Below are positions 1 through 7,166 of a DNA stretch of 36,993 bases, piece after piece. Numbering within the stretch: the stretch's first letter is position 1; the number at the start of each line of letters is the position of its first letter. A model generated the notes under the pieces. That model was not told the DNA's origin. It saw only the letters and a program-made list of their open reading frames with translations, and made no database searches. Made by a program: the position numbers and the translations under genes. The stretch is from Cryobacterium luteum (GTDB lineage Bacteria; Actinomycetota; Actinomycetes; Actinomycetales; Microbacteriaceae), in NCBI RefSeq assembly GCF_900110125.1, contig NZ_FOCN01000023.1:1-36993 (forward strand), written 5' to 3'.

Positions 1-1
1 A

Positions 2-1009
2 ATGACCGCCTACCGTGAACTGGCCAGCCGAGGAATCTCCACTCACGTCGCGGCCGACTTGGTCGGGATACCTCGAGCGACCGCCACCCGGAAACCACGC
101 ATCCCGGTGGCCGGGCCGGCTTCGATTCCGGCGAACAAGATCGATGATGCCGACCGCCGGCAGATTCTCGCCGTCGTCAATTCGAAGTCGTTCGTGGATC
201 TGCCGCCGATTCAGATTTACGCACAGCTGCTCGACGCGGGCACGTACTTGTGCTCAATATCAACGATGTATCGGGTGTTGAACGAGAACCAGCAAGTCAA
301 AAACCGCCGCCGCTTGGCACGCCACCCGGCCCGGGCGATCCCAGAACTGACGGCAACGGGACCGGGCCAGGTGCTCAGCTGGGATATTACGAAACTCGCT
401 GGCCCGGTCAAGGGGAAGTACTTCGATGCCTACGTGATGATCGATATTTACTCCCGCTACATCGTCGGCGCGTATGTCCACGCGTGGGAATCGGGCGAGC
501 TGGCGGTGGAGATGATGAAGGAAATCTTCGGTATTCACGGCGTCCCGCAGGTCGTGCATGCCGACCGCGGCACGTCGATGACGTCCAAGACCGTCGCGGC
601 GTTGTTGTCGGACCTGGAGGTCACCAAGTCGCATTCGAGGCCGCGGGTGAGCAACGATAATCCCTATAGCGAGGCGTGGTTCAAGACCCTCAAATTCGCT
701 CCGACGTTCCCCGAACGCTTCGGCTCCCTCGCCGACGCGAAGACGTTCATGGCCTCGTTTGTCGACGGTTACAACCACGAACATCGCCACTCAGGGATCG
801 GCCTCAACACGCCCGCCGACGTGCACTACGGCCTCGCCGAGGCGAAGGCCATCGAACGAGCAGCAACGCTGGACGCGGCCAGAGCACGCTTCCCCGAGCG
901 ATTCAGCACCAGCCACCCACCAAAGATCCTGTCCATTCCCACGACAGCCTGGATCAACAAACCAGCCGACAAACCCACCGAGAATGACCGACTCGAACTA
1001 GCCGCCTAA
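2..1009 (+). CDS. IS3-family transposase, OrfB-type integrase catalytic protein (possibly 5'-truncated)
   Basis: This DDE recombinase would cut and join the ends of its insertion sequence. The 335-residue frame shows a helix-turn-helix-like N-terminus (about 1-30), an HTH_21-like segment around residues 55-105, and an rve integrase core. The probable catalytic residues are D128 (SWDIT), D188 (HADRG) and E224 (PYSEAWFKTLK). The C-terminal YNHEHRHSGI block is typical of IS3 OrfB proteins. The first ATG lies one base from the window edge, so the true start, or an upstream OrfA joined by programmed frameshifting, may lie outside. The IS left end is not visible, and I could not define the right inverted repeat downstream of the stop. 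Family assignment is firm; the exact IS group is not. Confidence 0.88.
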   Translation: MTAYRELASRGISTHVAADLVGIPRATATRKPRIPVAGPASIPANKIDDADRRQILAVVNSKSFVDLPPIQIYAQLLDAGTYLCSISTMYRVLNENQQVKNRRRLARHPARAIPELTATGPGQVLSWDITKLAGPVKGKYFDAYVMIDIYSRYIVGAYVHAWESGELAVEMMKEIFGIHGVPQVVHADRGTSMTSKTVAALLSDLEVTKSHSRPRVSNDNPYSEAWFKTLKFAPTFPERFGSLADAKTFMASFVDGYNHEHRHSGIGLNTPADVHYGLAEAKAIERAATLDAARARFPERFSTSHPPKILSIPTTAWINKPADKPTENDRLELAA

Positions 1010-1267
1010 CTCCCACTGGCCTCATTCACCTTGACGGTGATGATGGACCTAGGCCGTGGAATGGTGTGACTCCAACCTTGACTGACGCTTCTTGAAGCTG
1101 TCCTTAATTTGATTCGTCCACCGTTCCGCGGCTTGTATCAAACGCATTCGCCAGGCGGACATGACCTAATAGGAGCTTGACCAAGAAGTCCCATCACCGT
1201 CTTGTCTGCCCACCTGGCGAACGCGAGTCCACCCTGTTACTCGAGCGTCAGAGGAGCTATTCCCATC
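1010..1267. other. Non-coding stretch between two transposases; candidate IS110 left end
   Basis: These 258 bases contain no convincing gene. The left part should hold the end of the IS3-type element. The right part precedes the IS110 transposase and includes AATAGGAGC at 1168-1176, which recurs at 2496-2504 just after the IS110 stop codon. Members of the IS110 family carry a bridge RNA in a non-coding end next to the transposase gene, and for IS110-group elements this is usually the 5' side. This stretch is therefore where such an RNA would be sought. I did not fold it, and no bridge RNA is demonstrated. Confidence 0.4.
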
Positions 1268-2504
1268 ATGACAACCGACGACATCAGCGTCATCGCCGGC
1301 ATCGACACCCACGCCGACACCCATCACGTCGCCATCATCACCAATTACGGCAAACACCTTGCCGATATGAAGTTTCTGGCCGTGGGATCCGGCTACCGCG
1401 AAATCGCCGAATACATCACCCGGTACGGACCGGTGATCGCTGTCGGCGTCGAAGGAACAGGGTCCTACGGTGCTGAATTAACCCGGGTCCTGATCCACGA
1501 GGGCTTCGAGGTGAAAGAGGTCAACCGACCCAATCGCCAAGCCCGACGCATCCACGGCAAGTCCGATCCGCTAGACGCCTATCAGGCCGCCGAATCTGTC
1601 CTCGCCCAGCGCGGCACCTCCACACCAAAAACCCGCGACGGTAACGTCGAAGCCCTCCGGGTGCTGCGCACCGCGCGCACCAGCGCGATGAAGGCACGCA
1701 CCGCGGTACTAACGCAGATCAGCGCCATACTGACATCGGCCCCAGAGAGTATCCGGGCCAAATATCGGGGCAAGACCAGCGAATCCCGTGCCAAAAGCAT
1801 GGCCACCTCGCGCCCGACCGGAGACATCACAGACCCCCTCGTCGCGACCGCCGTCACGCTCAAACGCATGGCCGCCCGCCATGCCTACCTCACCACCGAG
1901 ATCGATAACTGCGACGCCGAGCTCGCCCGCATTATCGCCGAGCACGCCCCCGCCTTGACCCTGATCAAAGGTGTCGGCACCGCCGTAGCCTCCCAACTGC
2001 TGGTCACTATCGGCGACAACCCCGAGCGCCTGACCACAGAAGCCCAATTCGCCGCATTGGCCGGCGTCGCACCGATCCCTGCGTCATCGGGCAAAACGAC
2101 ACGGCACCGGCTCTCCCGCGGTGGCGACCGCGCCGCGAACTCCGCGATTCACCGCATCGTTCTAGTGCGCATGGCGAAGGACCAACGCACCCAGGATTAC
2201 GTCGTCAAACGCACCAGCGAGGGCAAAGGCAAGAAGGAGATCATGCGCTGCCTCAAGCGCTACGTCGCCCGCGAAATATACCGCGTCCTGCAAAACCCAC
2301 GGCCCGGCCTGCTCACCAACGACCTCCGTCCACGGCGCCTCGCATTGCACCTCACCCAGACCGCAGTAGCACTCGAACTGAGCGCCTGGCCCAAAGCCAT
2401 CTCGCGAATTGAACGCGGCGCCACCCAAGATCGAGTCCTATCTGAGCGCTACCGCGCATGGCTCAGTGAACAACCGAAAGTCAGCGCTTGACAACAATAG
2501 GAGC
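1168..2504 (+). mobile_element. IS110-family insertion sequence, proposed limits
   Basis: The limits are marked by a 9-bp direct repeat, AATAGGAGC, at 1168-1176 and 2496-2504, about 1.33 kb apart, which suits an IS110 element with one gene. IS110 elements lack terminal inverted repeats and often carry short identical cores at their junctions. TTGACA at 2488-2493 overlaps the stop codon and could act as a -35 box facing outward when the ends join in a circle, but no good -10 box is visible on the left side. The limits are tentative, and a left end further upstream is possible. Confidence 0.4.
1268..2491 (+). CDS. IS110-family DEDD transposase with C-terminal Cro/C1-type HTH
   Basis: This 407-residue recombinase of the IS110 family shows a RuvC-like DEDD N-terminal domain with D13 (GIDTH), E62 (VEGTGSYG), D100 and D103 (KSDPLDAY). 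A Transposase_20-type C-terminal domain follows, with the GVGTAVASQLL helix-hairpin-helix near residues 235-250 and a serine-containing block (ASSGKTTRHRLSRGGDR). The last 54 residues (about 354-407) resemble an XRE helix-turn-helix: LTQTAVALELSAWPKAISRI followed by ERG. That is an add-on to the usual two-domain protein. The ATG at 1268 is chosen because GAGGAG lies about 10 bases upstream; an in-frame GTG further upstream is less likely. The gene should work with a bridge RNA from a flanking non-coding end. Confidence 0.92.
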   Translation: MTTDDISVIAGIDTHADTHHVAIITNYGKHLADMKFLAVGSGYREIAEYITRYGPVIAVGVEGTGSYGAELTRVLIHEGFEVKEVNRPNRQARRIHGKSDPLDAYQAAESVLAQRGTSTPKTRDGNVEALRVLRTARTSAMKARTAVLTQISAILTSAPESIRAKYRGKTSESRAKSMATSRPTGDITDPLVATAVTLKRMAARHAYLTTEIDNCDAELARIIAEHAPALTLIKGVGTAVASQLLVTIGDNPERLTTEAQFAALAGVAPIPASSGKTTRHRLSRGGDRAANSAIHRIVLVRMAKDQRTQDYVVKRTSEGKGKKEIMRCLKRYVAREIYRVLQNPRPGLLTNDLRPRRLALHLTQTAVALELSAWPKAISRIERGATQDRVLSERYRAWLSEQPKVSA

Positions 2505-2590
2505 ATCAACTTCCGGCGGACCATGCCTGAAACGATCAATACCCTCACCACGACAGGCCTTGGCCTTGCCATCGGAACCCCATCACGTGC

Positions 2591-3184
2591 TTGGTGCTTA
2601 TCGTGGTGATCTACGTCAGGTACACCTTCGGACCGAGATACACTGTCGGACCTGACATCACTGTGGGCAACACGAGCAACTTCACCACGACGCGACGTAC
2701 GTATCGACGACACACTCACAGCATCACGATCGCGTTGGTCCTGCTCTTTTTCACAGGTCTCGCGCTCTTCCTGACAATAGGTAGCGGGGACTTCGTGCCC
2801 GTCTACTCGCTCGAAAGCTCAGAGACGATCCTGCCGACGCAGGCTGGCGAGTCGCTCGGCAGCCCGTACCTCACTGTCGATGAGCGAAAAGAATATGCCG
2901 GCTTTACGACCCGTGGTGCCGATAAAACTCTGGCAAACCAGACAGTGGCGCTCACGGCAGATGCTGCGCAGCACAGCGGTTCTGTCATACCCGATCCAAT
3001 TGCGGCAATCATCGACGACGCCGACGCTGAAACAGCTCGCTACGAGATTGAGACCTGCACACTGACCAGCGGTGACGTTGGGCCTGGCGCCAGGCCTAGC
3101 AGTTCGACCTGCACTGACCGACAAACGCTGCACATTCCGACAATCGCGGTAGCTCTCAAGGAGAGATCCGTGGCTACGAACTAA
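2591..3184 (+). CDS. Hypothetical membrane-anchored protein, probably 5'-frameshifted
   Basis: I do not recognise this 197-residue frame. It has a hydrophobic start (VLIVVIYV), a basic linker (TTRRTYRR), a clear transmembrane helix at about 46-64 (ITIALVLLFFTGLALFLTI), and a polar, probably extracytoplasmic remainder. The only in-frame start near the beginning is a TTG with no good ribosome site. Just upstream, an ATG at 2523 opens another frame (MPETINTLTTTGLGLAIGTP). Its hydrophobic end would join smoothly to this frame with a one-base shift near 2580, giving a first membrane helix. I therefore suspect an inactivating frameshift or a sequencing error. The IS110 end lies about 20 bp upstream of that ATG, so the IS may also have separated the gene from its promoter. 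Confidence 0.45.
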   Translation: MVLIVVIYVRYTFGPRYTVGPDITVGNTSNFTTTRRTYRRHTHSITIALVLLFFTGLALFLTIGSGDFVPVYSLESSETILPTQAGESLGSPYLTVDERKEYAGFTTRGADKTLANQTVALTADAAQHSGSVIPDPIAAIIDDADAETARYEIETCTLTSGDVGPGARPSSSTCTDRQTLHIPTIAVALKERSVATN

Positions 3185-3210
3185 ACGCTGACGGCCGCCT
3201 TTTCCTAACT

Positions 3211-3245
3211 ATTGGCACTTTATTGATTTCTCATAAAGCGCCAAT
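3211..3245. repeat. Imperfect inverted repeat (12 of 13 bp), terminator- or operator-like
   Basis: ATTGGCACTTTAT (3211-3223) and ATAAAGCGCCAAT (3233-3245) pair with one mismatch around a 9-base loop. It sits 27 bases after the preceding stop and 69 bases before the next start. No T-run follows, so it could be a weak terminator or a protein-binding site. Confidence 0.45.
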
Positions 3246-3313
3246 AACTCTCTAAACCTTCAGCACAAATCAGTGCCGGAACCTCCCACCACAGAAAGGC
3301 GAGTAACCCGATC

Positions 3314-4006
3314 ATGACTACCTCCACACCCACACAGATACCTACTCTGGTGCAGACGCGCCTGGTGCAAACGACCGTCGTCAAACCGTCGACACACTTC
3401 GAGACCGTCGCTGTCACAGCGATCGCCTCGGGGTTGCTCCTGGCGCGTGCTGACGTAGAAGAAGACCCGTGGCGTACCTGGCTGGACTCCAGCTACACCA
3501 AGACCGTCCGCCGGGTGAAACGTCCCATCGACCTCGAGCGTGTACGTGCTCTCGGACTACCCAACGCTGAGATTACCCTCGGAGATGCGGTCGCAATTGC
3601 ATTCGTGCCGAGTGATCCTGCTCAGAACCCACGCGAGATCAGCCGGCTTCAGGTCTCCGGACTCGATCTTGCCGGCGACGATACGCAGCTTCTTCAGGCC
3701 GGTCTCTTCCGGCCGCGCGCTGCGACTGCACGTATCGAGATCAACAGCGACGTGACGATGAGCACGGGCAAGACCGCGGCTCAGGCCGCGCACGCTGTCT
3801 GCTCGTGGCTGCTGACTCAGGACGATCAGACCCGTCTCGACTGGGCTCGTGAGCCGGGTATCAGCCTCAGCGCGGTCAGCTTCTCACGGCATCCCGCTGA
3901 AGCGGGTGAGCTCGAGGTCCCCGTCACCACCATCGTCGACAACGGCTTGACCGAGATCCCGGCCGGAACAGCGACCGCCCGCGTCTATCTCGCTCGCCAC
4001 GCGTAG
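3314..4006 (+). CDS. PTH2-family (peptidyl-tRNA hydrolase 2-like) protein
   Basis: The C-terminal part (about 140-230) carries two hallmarks of the PTH2 fold: a TGKTAAQAAHAV segment, matching the GKxAAQxxHA helix of PTH2, and a final strand-turn block, IVDNGLTEIPAGTATARVYL, matching the D-G-T-I-G end of the family. PTH2 enzymes cleave peptidyl-tRNA to free stalled tRNA. The protein is 230 residues, about twice a minimal PTH2, because of an unfamiliar N-terminal half. AAAGGCGAG before the ATG supports the start. It stands alone between a membrane protein and a repeat-rich gap, so activity on peptidyl-tRNA is inferred from the family only. The actinobacterial housekeeping enzyme is usually of the unrelated Pth1 type, so this would be an accessory copy. 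Confidence 0.72.
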   Translation: MTTSTPTQIPTLVQTRLVQTTVVKPSTHFETVAVTAIASGLLLARADVEEDPWRTWLDSSYTKTVRRVKRPIDLERVRALGLPNAEITLGDAVAIAFVPSDPAQNPREISRLQVSGLDLAGDDTQLLQAGLFRPRAATARIEINSDVTMSTGKTAAQAAHAVCSWLLTQDDQTRLDWAREPGISLSAVSFSRHPAEAGELEVPVTTIVDNGLTEIPAGTATARVYLARHA

Positions 4007-4048
4007 CTCACGGATGATGGTGGCACCGATTGGCTGACGCTCGTCGAC

Positions 4049-4206
4049 GACACTAAAATGCCTGGTCAGCCGTATATCCGTGTTTCTCGAGTCGGCTGAT
4101 GAGTGCCTTGAGCCGGTCAATCCACCGGAAATGTACCGGCGATCCGATTCCATCGCCCGTGCACGAGGTCTCATGGTCAACAACACTAAAACCCCTGGTC
4201 AGCGGT
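4049..4206 (+). repeat. Two direct copies of a ~23-bp element
   Basis: ACACTAAAATGCCTGGTCAG (4050-4069) and ACACTAAAACCCCTGGTCAG (4183-4202) differ at two bases. Both are followed by a conserved C and then NGT (CCGT and CGGT). They lie 133 bp apart in the same orientation. The function is unknown; together with the ATGTACCGG repeats they point to protein-binding sites. Confidence 0.6.
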
Positions 4207-4307
4207 GTTATACGTGCTCAGACGGTAAGTGAGTATACGACAGGTACCTTCGATGAAAACAGCGAAATGCCACGCTTTCCTACCCTCTCATCAGGCTAAA
4301 AAGCTCA

Positions 4308-4334
4308 ATGTACCGGATGTACCGGATGTACCGC
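4308..4334 (+). repeat. Three tandem 9-bp iterons ATGTACCGG
   Basis: ATGTACCGG is repeated at 4308-4316 and 4317-4325, and again at 4326-4334 with a final C instead of G. Further copies are scattered through the same gap in both orientations. Confidence 0.8.
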
Positions 4335-4481
4335 CAGATTGAAGAAACCCCTGTGTGTGCGTGTGCGCAGGCGCGCATGTGTAGGGTTTCCCTGATTACG
4401 TGGTGCATCCGGTACATGCCTCTGTGTCTTTCTTCTCTCTATTAGATAAATAAAGGGTAAGAGAGCCAAAAGATACCTAAA

Positions 4482-4526
4482 TCATGTACCGGCGATGAAA
4501 AAAAGACCTCAATCGCCGGTACATGA
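4482..4526. repeat. 15-bp perfect inverted repeat built on the ATGTACCGG motif
   Basis: TCATGTACCGGCGAT (4482-4496) and ATCGCCGGTACATGA (4512-4526) are perfect inverted copies separated by 15 bases that are mostly A. The arms extend the iteron by CGAT on the inner side. The single copy at 4131-4143 has the same CGAT extension, so this longer version is the likely full recognition site. Confidence 0.8.
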
Positions 4527-4692
4527 CATTTTCTTGCTTTCTCAAAAAGCATCGATCATCAGGTAATTTGAACAACGAGCCTGTGGCTTTCTTTTTTTCA
4601 ATCGGTGCCACAAAGGCCATTAACGGCTGAAAACCGACGGTACAGTACACGCGAAATACCAACGAACACCCACCTCTGAAGGAGGCAACCGC

Positions 4693-5364
4693 ATGCACAA
4701 CACTGAGCAAACCCTCGGCACCGCGATCGCGGAGCTGAACTGCGTGCGACCAAGCACGAACGCCTCCCTCGACGAACTAACCGCCTTGAACGTCGCACGG
4801 GACTGCGTCGACCAGCTTCTTCGAAACTGTGTTACCGAGCTCCGCGCTGATCCTCAGACGACCCACACCTGGGGAGCTATCGGCTATGTGCTTGATTCGT
4901 CTGCCCACGCCGTGCAGCAGAAATACAGCCCCACACCCACTGTGCCTGCGCTCACCGAGCCAGCACCTGCACCATTGCTGGAAACGCAGCCTAACCATGA
5001 ACCCTCAGACGCTGAAGTGTTCTGGGAGGCGTACGCCGGCTGCTTCTCGTGGAACTTTCTCCCGTCCGATTTCCTTCATGCTCTCTACCTGCGCTGGATG
5101 GACACCGAACGACCCGGGATAACCCCCCTGCAAAAGTGTGCGCTCACCCGACGATTGAAGAAGGTCATCGCGAGCGAAAGCAGCCCTGGCGAATGGTTTT
5201 ATACACGGGCCCGAGCGCACGCGCCGATGAGTGCGGCCGAGCCAATCACCGCGCTTGTTCCGGCCTGGACACCCGACACCTCGGACAAGCCTCTGTACGG
5301 AGTCCGTCGACGCACGTTTATACAAAAGCCACTCGACGCCGGCACTGGTACCCACCACCGTTGA
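4693..5364 (+). CDS. Hypothetical protein downstream of iterons
   Basis: I do not recognise this 223-residue protein. AAGGAGG eight bases before the ATG supports the start. The N-terminal 75 residues look helical. A proline-rich linker (about 80-105) follows. Then comes a compact block (about 108-170: VFWEAYAGCFSWNFLPSDFL...LYLRWMD...LTRRLKKVI) that reads like the winged-helix tail of P4-type or plasmid primase-helicases, in which short aromatic and basic motifs recur. If so, it could be a replication accessory protein acting on the repeats just upstream. This is a weak similarity judged by eye. Confidence 0.6.
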   Translation: MHNTEQTLGTAIAELNCVRPSTNASLDELTALNVARDCVDQLLRNCVTELRADPQTTHTWGAIGYVLDSSAHAVQQKYSPTPTVPALTEPAPAPLLETQPNHEPSDAEVFWEAYAGCFSWNFLPSDFLHALYLRWMDTERPGITPLQKCALTRRLKKVIASESSPGEWFYTRARAHAPMSAAEPITALVPAWTPDTSDKPLYGVRRRTFIQKPLDAGTGTHHR

Positions 5365-5717
5365 CAGCATCCAACCCCGCACAGAACACCTATAGACCGG
5401 CTTCGCCCCGTTCGTTTAATCTGGAACCAACAACGGGGAAAATGGCCAGGACCAGCGCAGCCAGCAGCAGCGGTCGCAATGCGATCTGGGTTGATCCCTC
5501 GAGCACGCTGTTTTTCCACTATTTCGGCGGCCACGTGCCCACGATCAACCGGGAATGGATCGAAGCCTTGATGCTCTCGGCCAACAGCGCCAGCGGACTG
5601 GTCTGCGTGCCTGAGCCTGTGTCCGACATACCCACAGCCAATCGATTAAGAGACGCTAGTTACGCGCACAAGAAACTGTTACATTATTACGACTTAGTAA
5701 AAAAAGAGGTGATTTCC
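5365..5717 (+). other. Intergenic stretch, open in frame with the downstream XRE gene
   Basis: No independent gene is convincing here. The frame of the downstream XRE gene stays open throughout, and an ATG at 5442 with GGGGA upstream could start a longer protein whose added part looks protein-like (DPSSTLFFHYFGGHVPTINR). I prefer the later start because the last 50 bases are AT-rich and promoter-like and a good ribosome site lies at 5705-5711. Confidence 0.45.
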
Positions 5718-6341
5718 ATGACTGCACTAATCCTCGCCTGTTCCGCGCGAGCCGCCAGCGGTCTGAGCCAAAGCGAGCTCGCGCTGCGTTCTGGAATCGC
5801 CGGATCCTCGCTCTCGCTCATCGAGCACGGCAAGCGCGAACCCACGGTTGCGACTCTAGAAGCACTTGTGCGCTCTACAGGGCACACCCTAGTGACGATC
5901 CCCACGCTGCGCGCCGACGCGGCTGGCATCGCCGCTCAGATCAGTGCTGTGCTGCTTTATGATCAGAGCGAAATAGCGACTCCCGCTACCAACATCAAAA
6001 AGACGGCTCGAGCCTTCCGCCGATTCATTCAGCTCGCCGACAATCTTGCCGCTGAAGTTGGTGCAACCCGCGTCGGCCTCGCCCTCACTGAGCCGGCACC
6101 TATAACATGCGGACACGATTCAGCACAGTGGGACGCGGCCATCGCGGCGCTCTGCGAATACCGCCTGAACGCCGACTCTTTACCCGTGCCCCAATGGATC
6201 ACCAACCGAGCTGGGAATCCAGGCAACCCCTGGAAGCCCGAGACCACGGTCTACGACATTCCTGCGGATCTGACTCAGGTGCCCGCAGAGTTCCTGAGCC
6301 GTGGCATCTTGATCGAGGCAGCAACACTGGTGAGTGTCTAG
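5718..6341 (+). CDS. XRE-family HTH regulator, probable antitoxin of a nucleotidyltransferase pair
   Basis: This 207-residue protein begins with a Cro/C1-type helix-turn-helix (residues about 5-60: SGLSQSELALRSGIAGSSLS followed by LIEHGKREPTVATLEALV). An uncharacterised C-terminal domain of about 140 residues follows. The ATG at 5718 has AGAGGTG at 5705-5711. Its stop overlaps the GTG of the nucleotidyltransferase gene by one base (TAGTG), so the two are translationally coupled. HTH protein followed by a nucleotidyltransferase is the layout of AbiE- and MenAT-like toxin-antitoxin loci, so I infer that it is the antitoxin and autorepressor. A longer in-frame start at 5442 cannot be excluded. 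Confidence 0.8.
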   Translation: MTALILACSARAASGLSQSELALRSGIAGSSLSLIEHGKREPTVATLEALVRSTGHTLVTIPTLRADAAGIAAQISAVLLYDQSEIATPATNIKKTARAFRRFIQLADNLAAEVGATRVGLALTEPAPITCGHDSAQWDAAIAALCEYRLNADSLPVPQWITNRAGNPGNPWKPETTVYDIPADLTQVPAEFLSRGILIEAATLVSV

Positions 6342-7069
6342 TGCCCGGCGAAGCGCTTGACCGCGACGATCTGATATCGGGACTCAACGCGGTCATCGCT
6401 AAGCTCCGTGCGGCAGGACAGCCCGCAGGAATCCGCATCATCGGTGGCGCAGCACTCGCGTTACGGTACTTCGATCGGGACACTACTACCGACATTGACG
6501 CGCGGCTACAACCCGAAGGACCCATCCGGGCAATCGCCACAGATGTTGCCAGAGAAAACCAGTGGCCGTCAGATTGGCTCAATAGTGCTGCCGCGCAGTT
6601 CATTCCGACCTACGGGGCAGACCCTGAGTGGGAAGTGCTCTATTCCAGCGACGGCATCACCGTCGAGGTCGCCTCGCCGCGCGCTTTGCTCGCGATGAAA
6701 CTCAACGCTTCTCGTGCTGGTCGAGATGATCAGGACATCGCCAACCTTCTTGCCATCTGCAAAATCCCTGACATCGACGCGGCAGAGGATCTGCTCAATG
6801 AGTATTTCCCCGGCGATGCGCTACCCGACAAAGCTCTCAGGATCTTGGTGCCCGTGTTCGCTCACGGGCTCCCCGACATCCCTGCTGTGCCGCCTACGCC
6901 GGTGCTTGGCTTAGACCCCGAACTGCCAAGTGTTGAACGCCCCATTCGGGCAGATCTCACAGCACGGAAGCAACGATTCCCCGAGCTGCGGAACATGACG
7001 CTCGATCCATATGGACTCGGCGCGGCAGAAGATCACAACCCCACCACCAAAAGCGACTTTCTGCCATAA
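6341..7069 (+). CDS. Nucleotidyltransferase-fold protein (AbiEii/DUF6036-like), probable toxin
   Basis: This 242-residue protein, from a GTG overlapping the upstream stop, has the nucleotidyltransferase signature: IIGGAALALRYFDRDTTTDIDAR, with G35-G36 and the metal-binding pair D51-x-D53. A second block, LLAMKLNASRAGRDDQDIANL, is usual in AbiEii/DUF6036 proteins. Relatives transfer nucleotides to tRNA or other targets and arrest growth. With the HTH partner upstream, a toxin role is likely but unproven. The last 45 residues form an appendage with RFPEL (6974-6988) and DPYGL (7004-7018) that recurs at the ends of the Fic proteins at 8689-9489 and, in part, 9775-10572. No separate promoter is visible, so it is probably co-transcribed with the regulator. 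Confidence 0.8.
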   Translation: MPGEALDRDDLISGLNAVIAKLRAAGQPAGIRIIGGAALALRYFDRDTTTDIDARLQPEGPIRAIATDVARENQWPSDWLNSAAAQFIPTYGADPEWEVLYSSDGITVEVASPRALLAMKLNASRAGRDDQDIANLLAICKIPDIDAAEDLLNEYFPGDALPDKALRILVPVFAHGLPDIPAVPPTPVLGLDPELPSVERPIRADLTARKQRFPELRNMTLDPYGLGAAEDHNPTTKSDFLP

Positions 7070-7123
7070 CTCGACGTGTCCCGATCCGCAACCGGGTGCT
7101 AAATCAGACGCAACACACCAAAA

Positions 7124-7163
7124 GATAAAGTTATCACTGACCTGAATCACTGATAAACTTATC
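7124..7163 (+). promoter_or_regulatory. Twin palindromes overlapping a probable leaderless promoter
   Basis: GATAAAGTTATC (7124-7135) and GATAAACTTATC (7152-7163) are two 12-bp palindromes with GATAA/TTATC arms whose starts are 28 bp apart. TTATCA (7131-7136), 17 bases, and TAAACT (7154-7159) read as -35 and -10 boxes. The ATG at 7167 follows seven bases later with no ribosome site, so the transcript is probably leaderless. A repressor bound to both palindromes would cover both boxes. Confidence 0.6.
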
Positions 7164-7166
7164 ATC

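Larger units (their letters stand above)
4007..4692. other. Repeat-rich non-coding region (iteron-like), 686 bp
   Basis: No supported gene lies here. The stretch holds at least seven copies of the 9-mer ATGTACCGG or near matches: direct at 4131, 4308, 4317, 4326 and 4484, inverted at 4409-4417 and 4516-4524. It also holds two copies of an unrelated element of about 23 bp and several A/T-rich tracts (4421-4480, 4541-4600). Clustered short repeats with an inverted pair and AT-rich DNA resemble a plasmid or integrative-element replication origin, or a multi-site operator region. No Rep protein is recognisable next to it, apart from the unidentified protein that starts at 4693. Confidence 0.6.
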
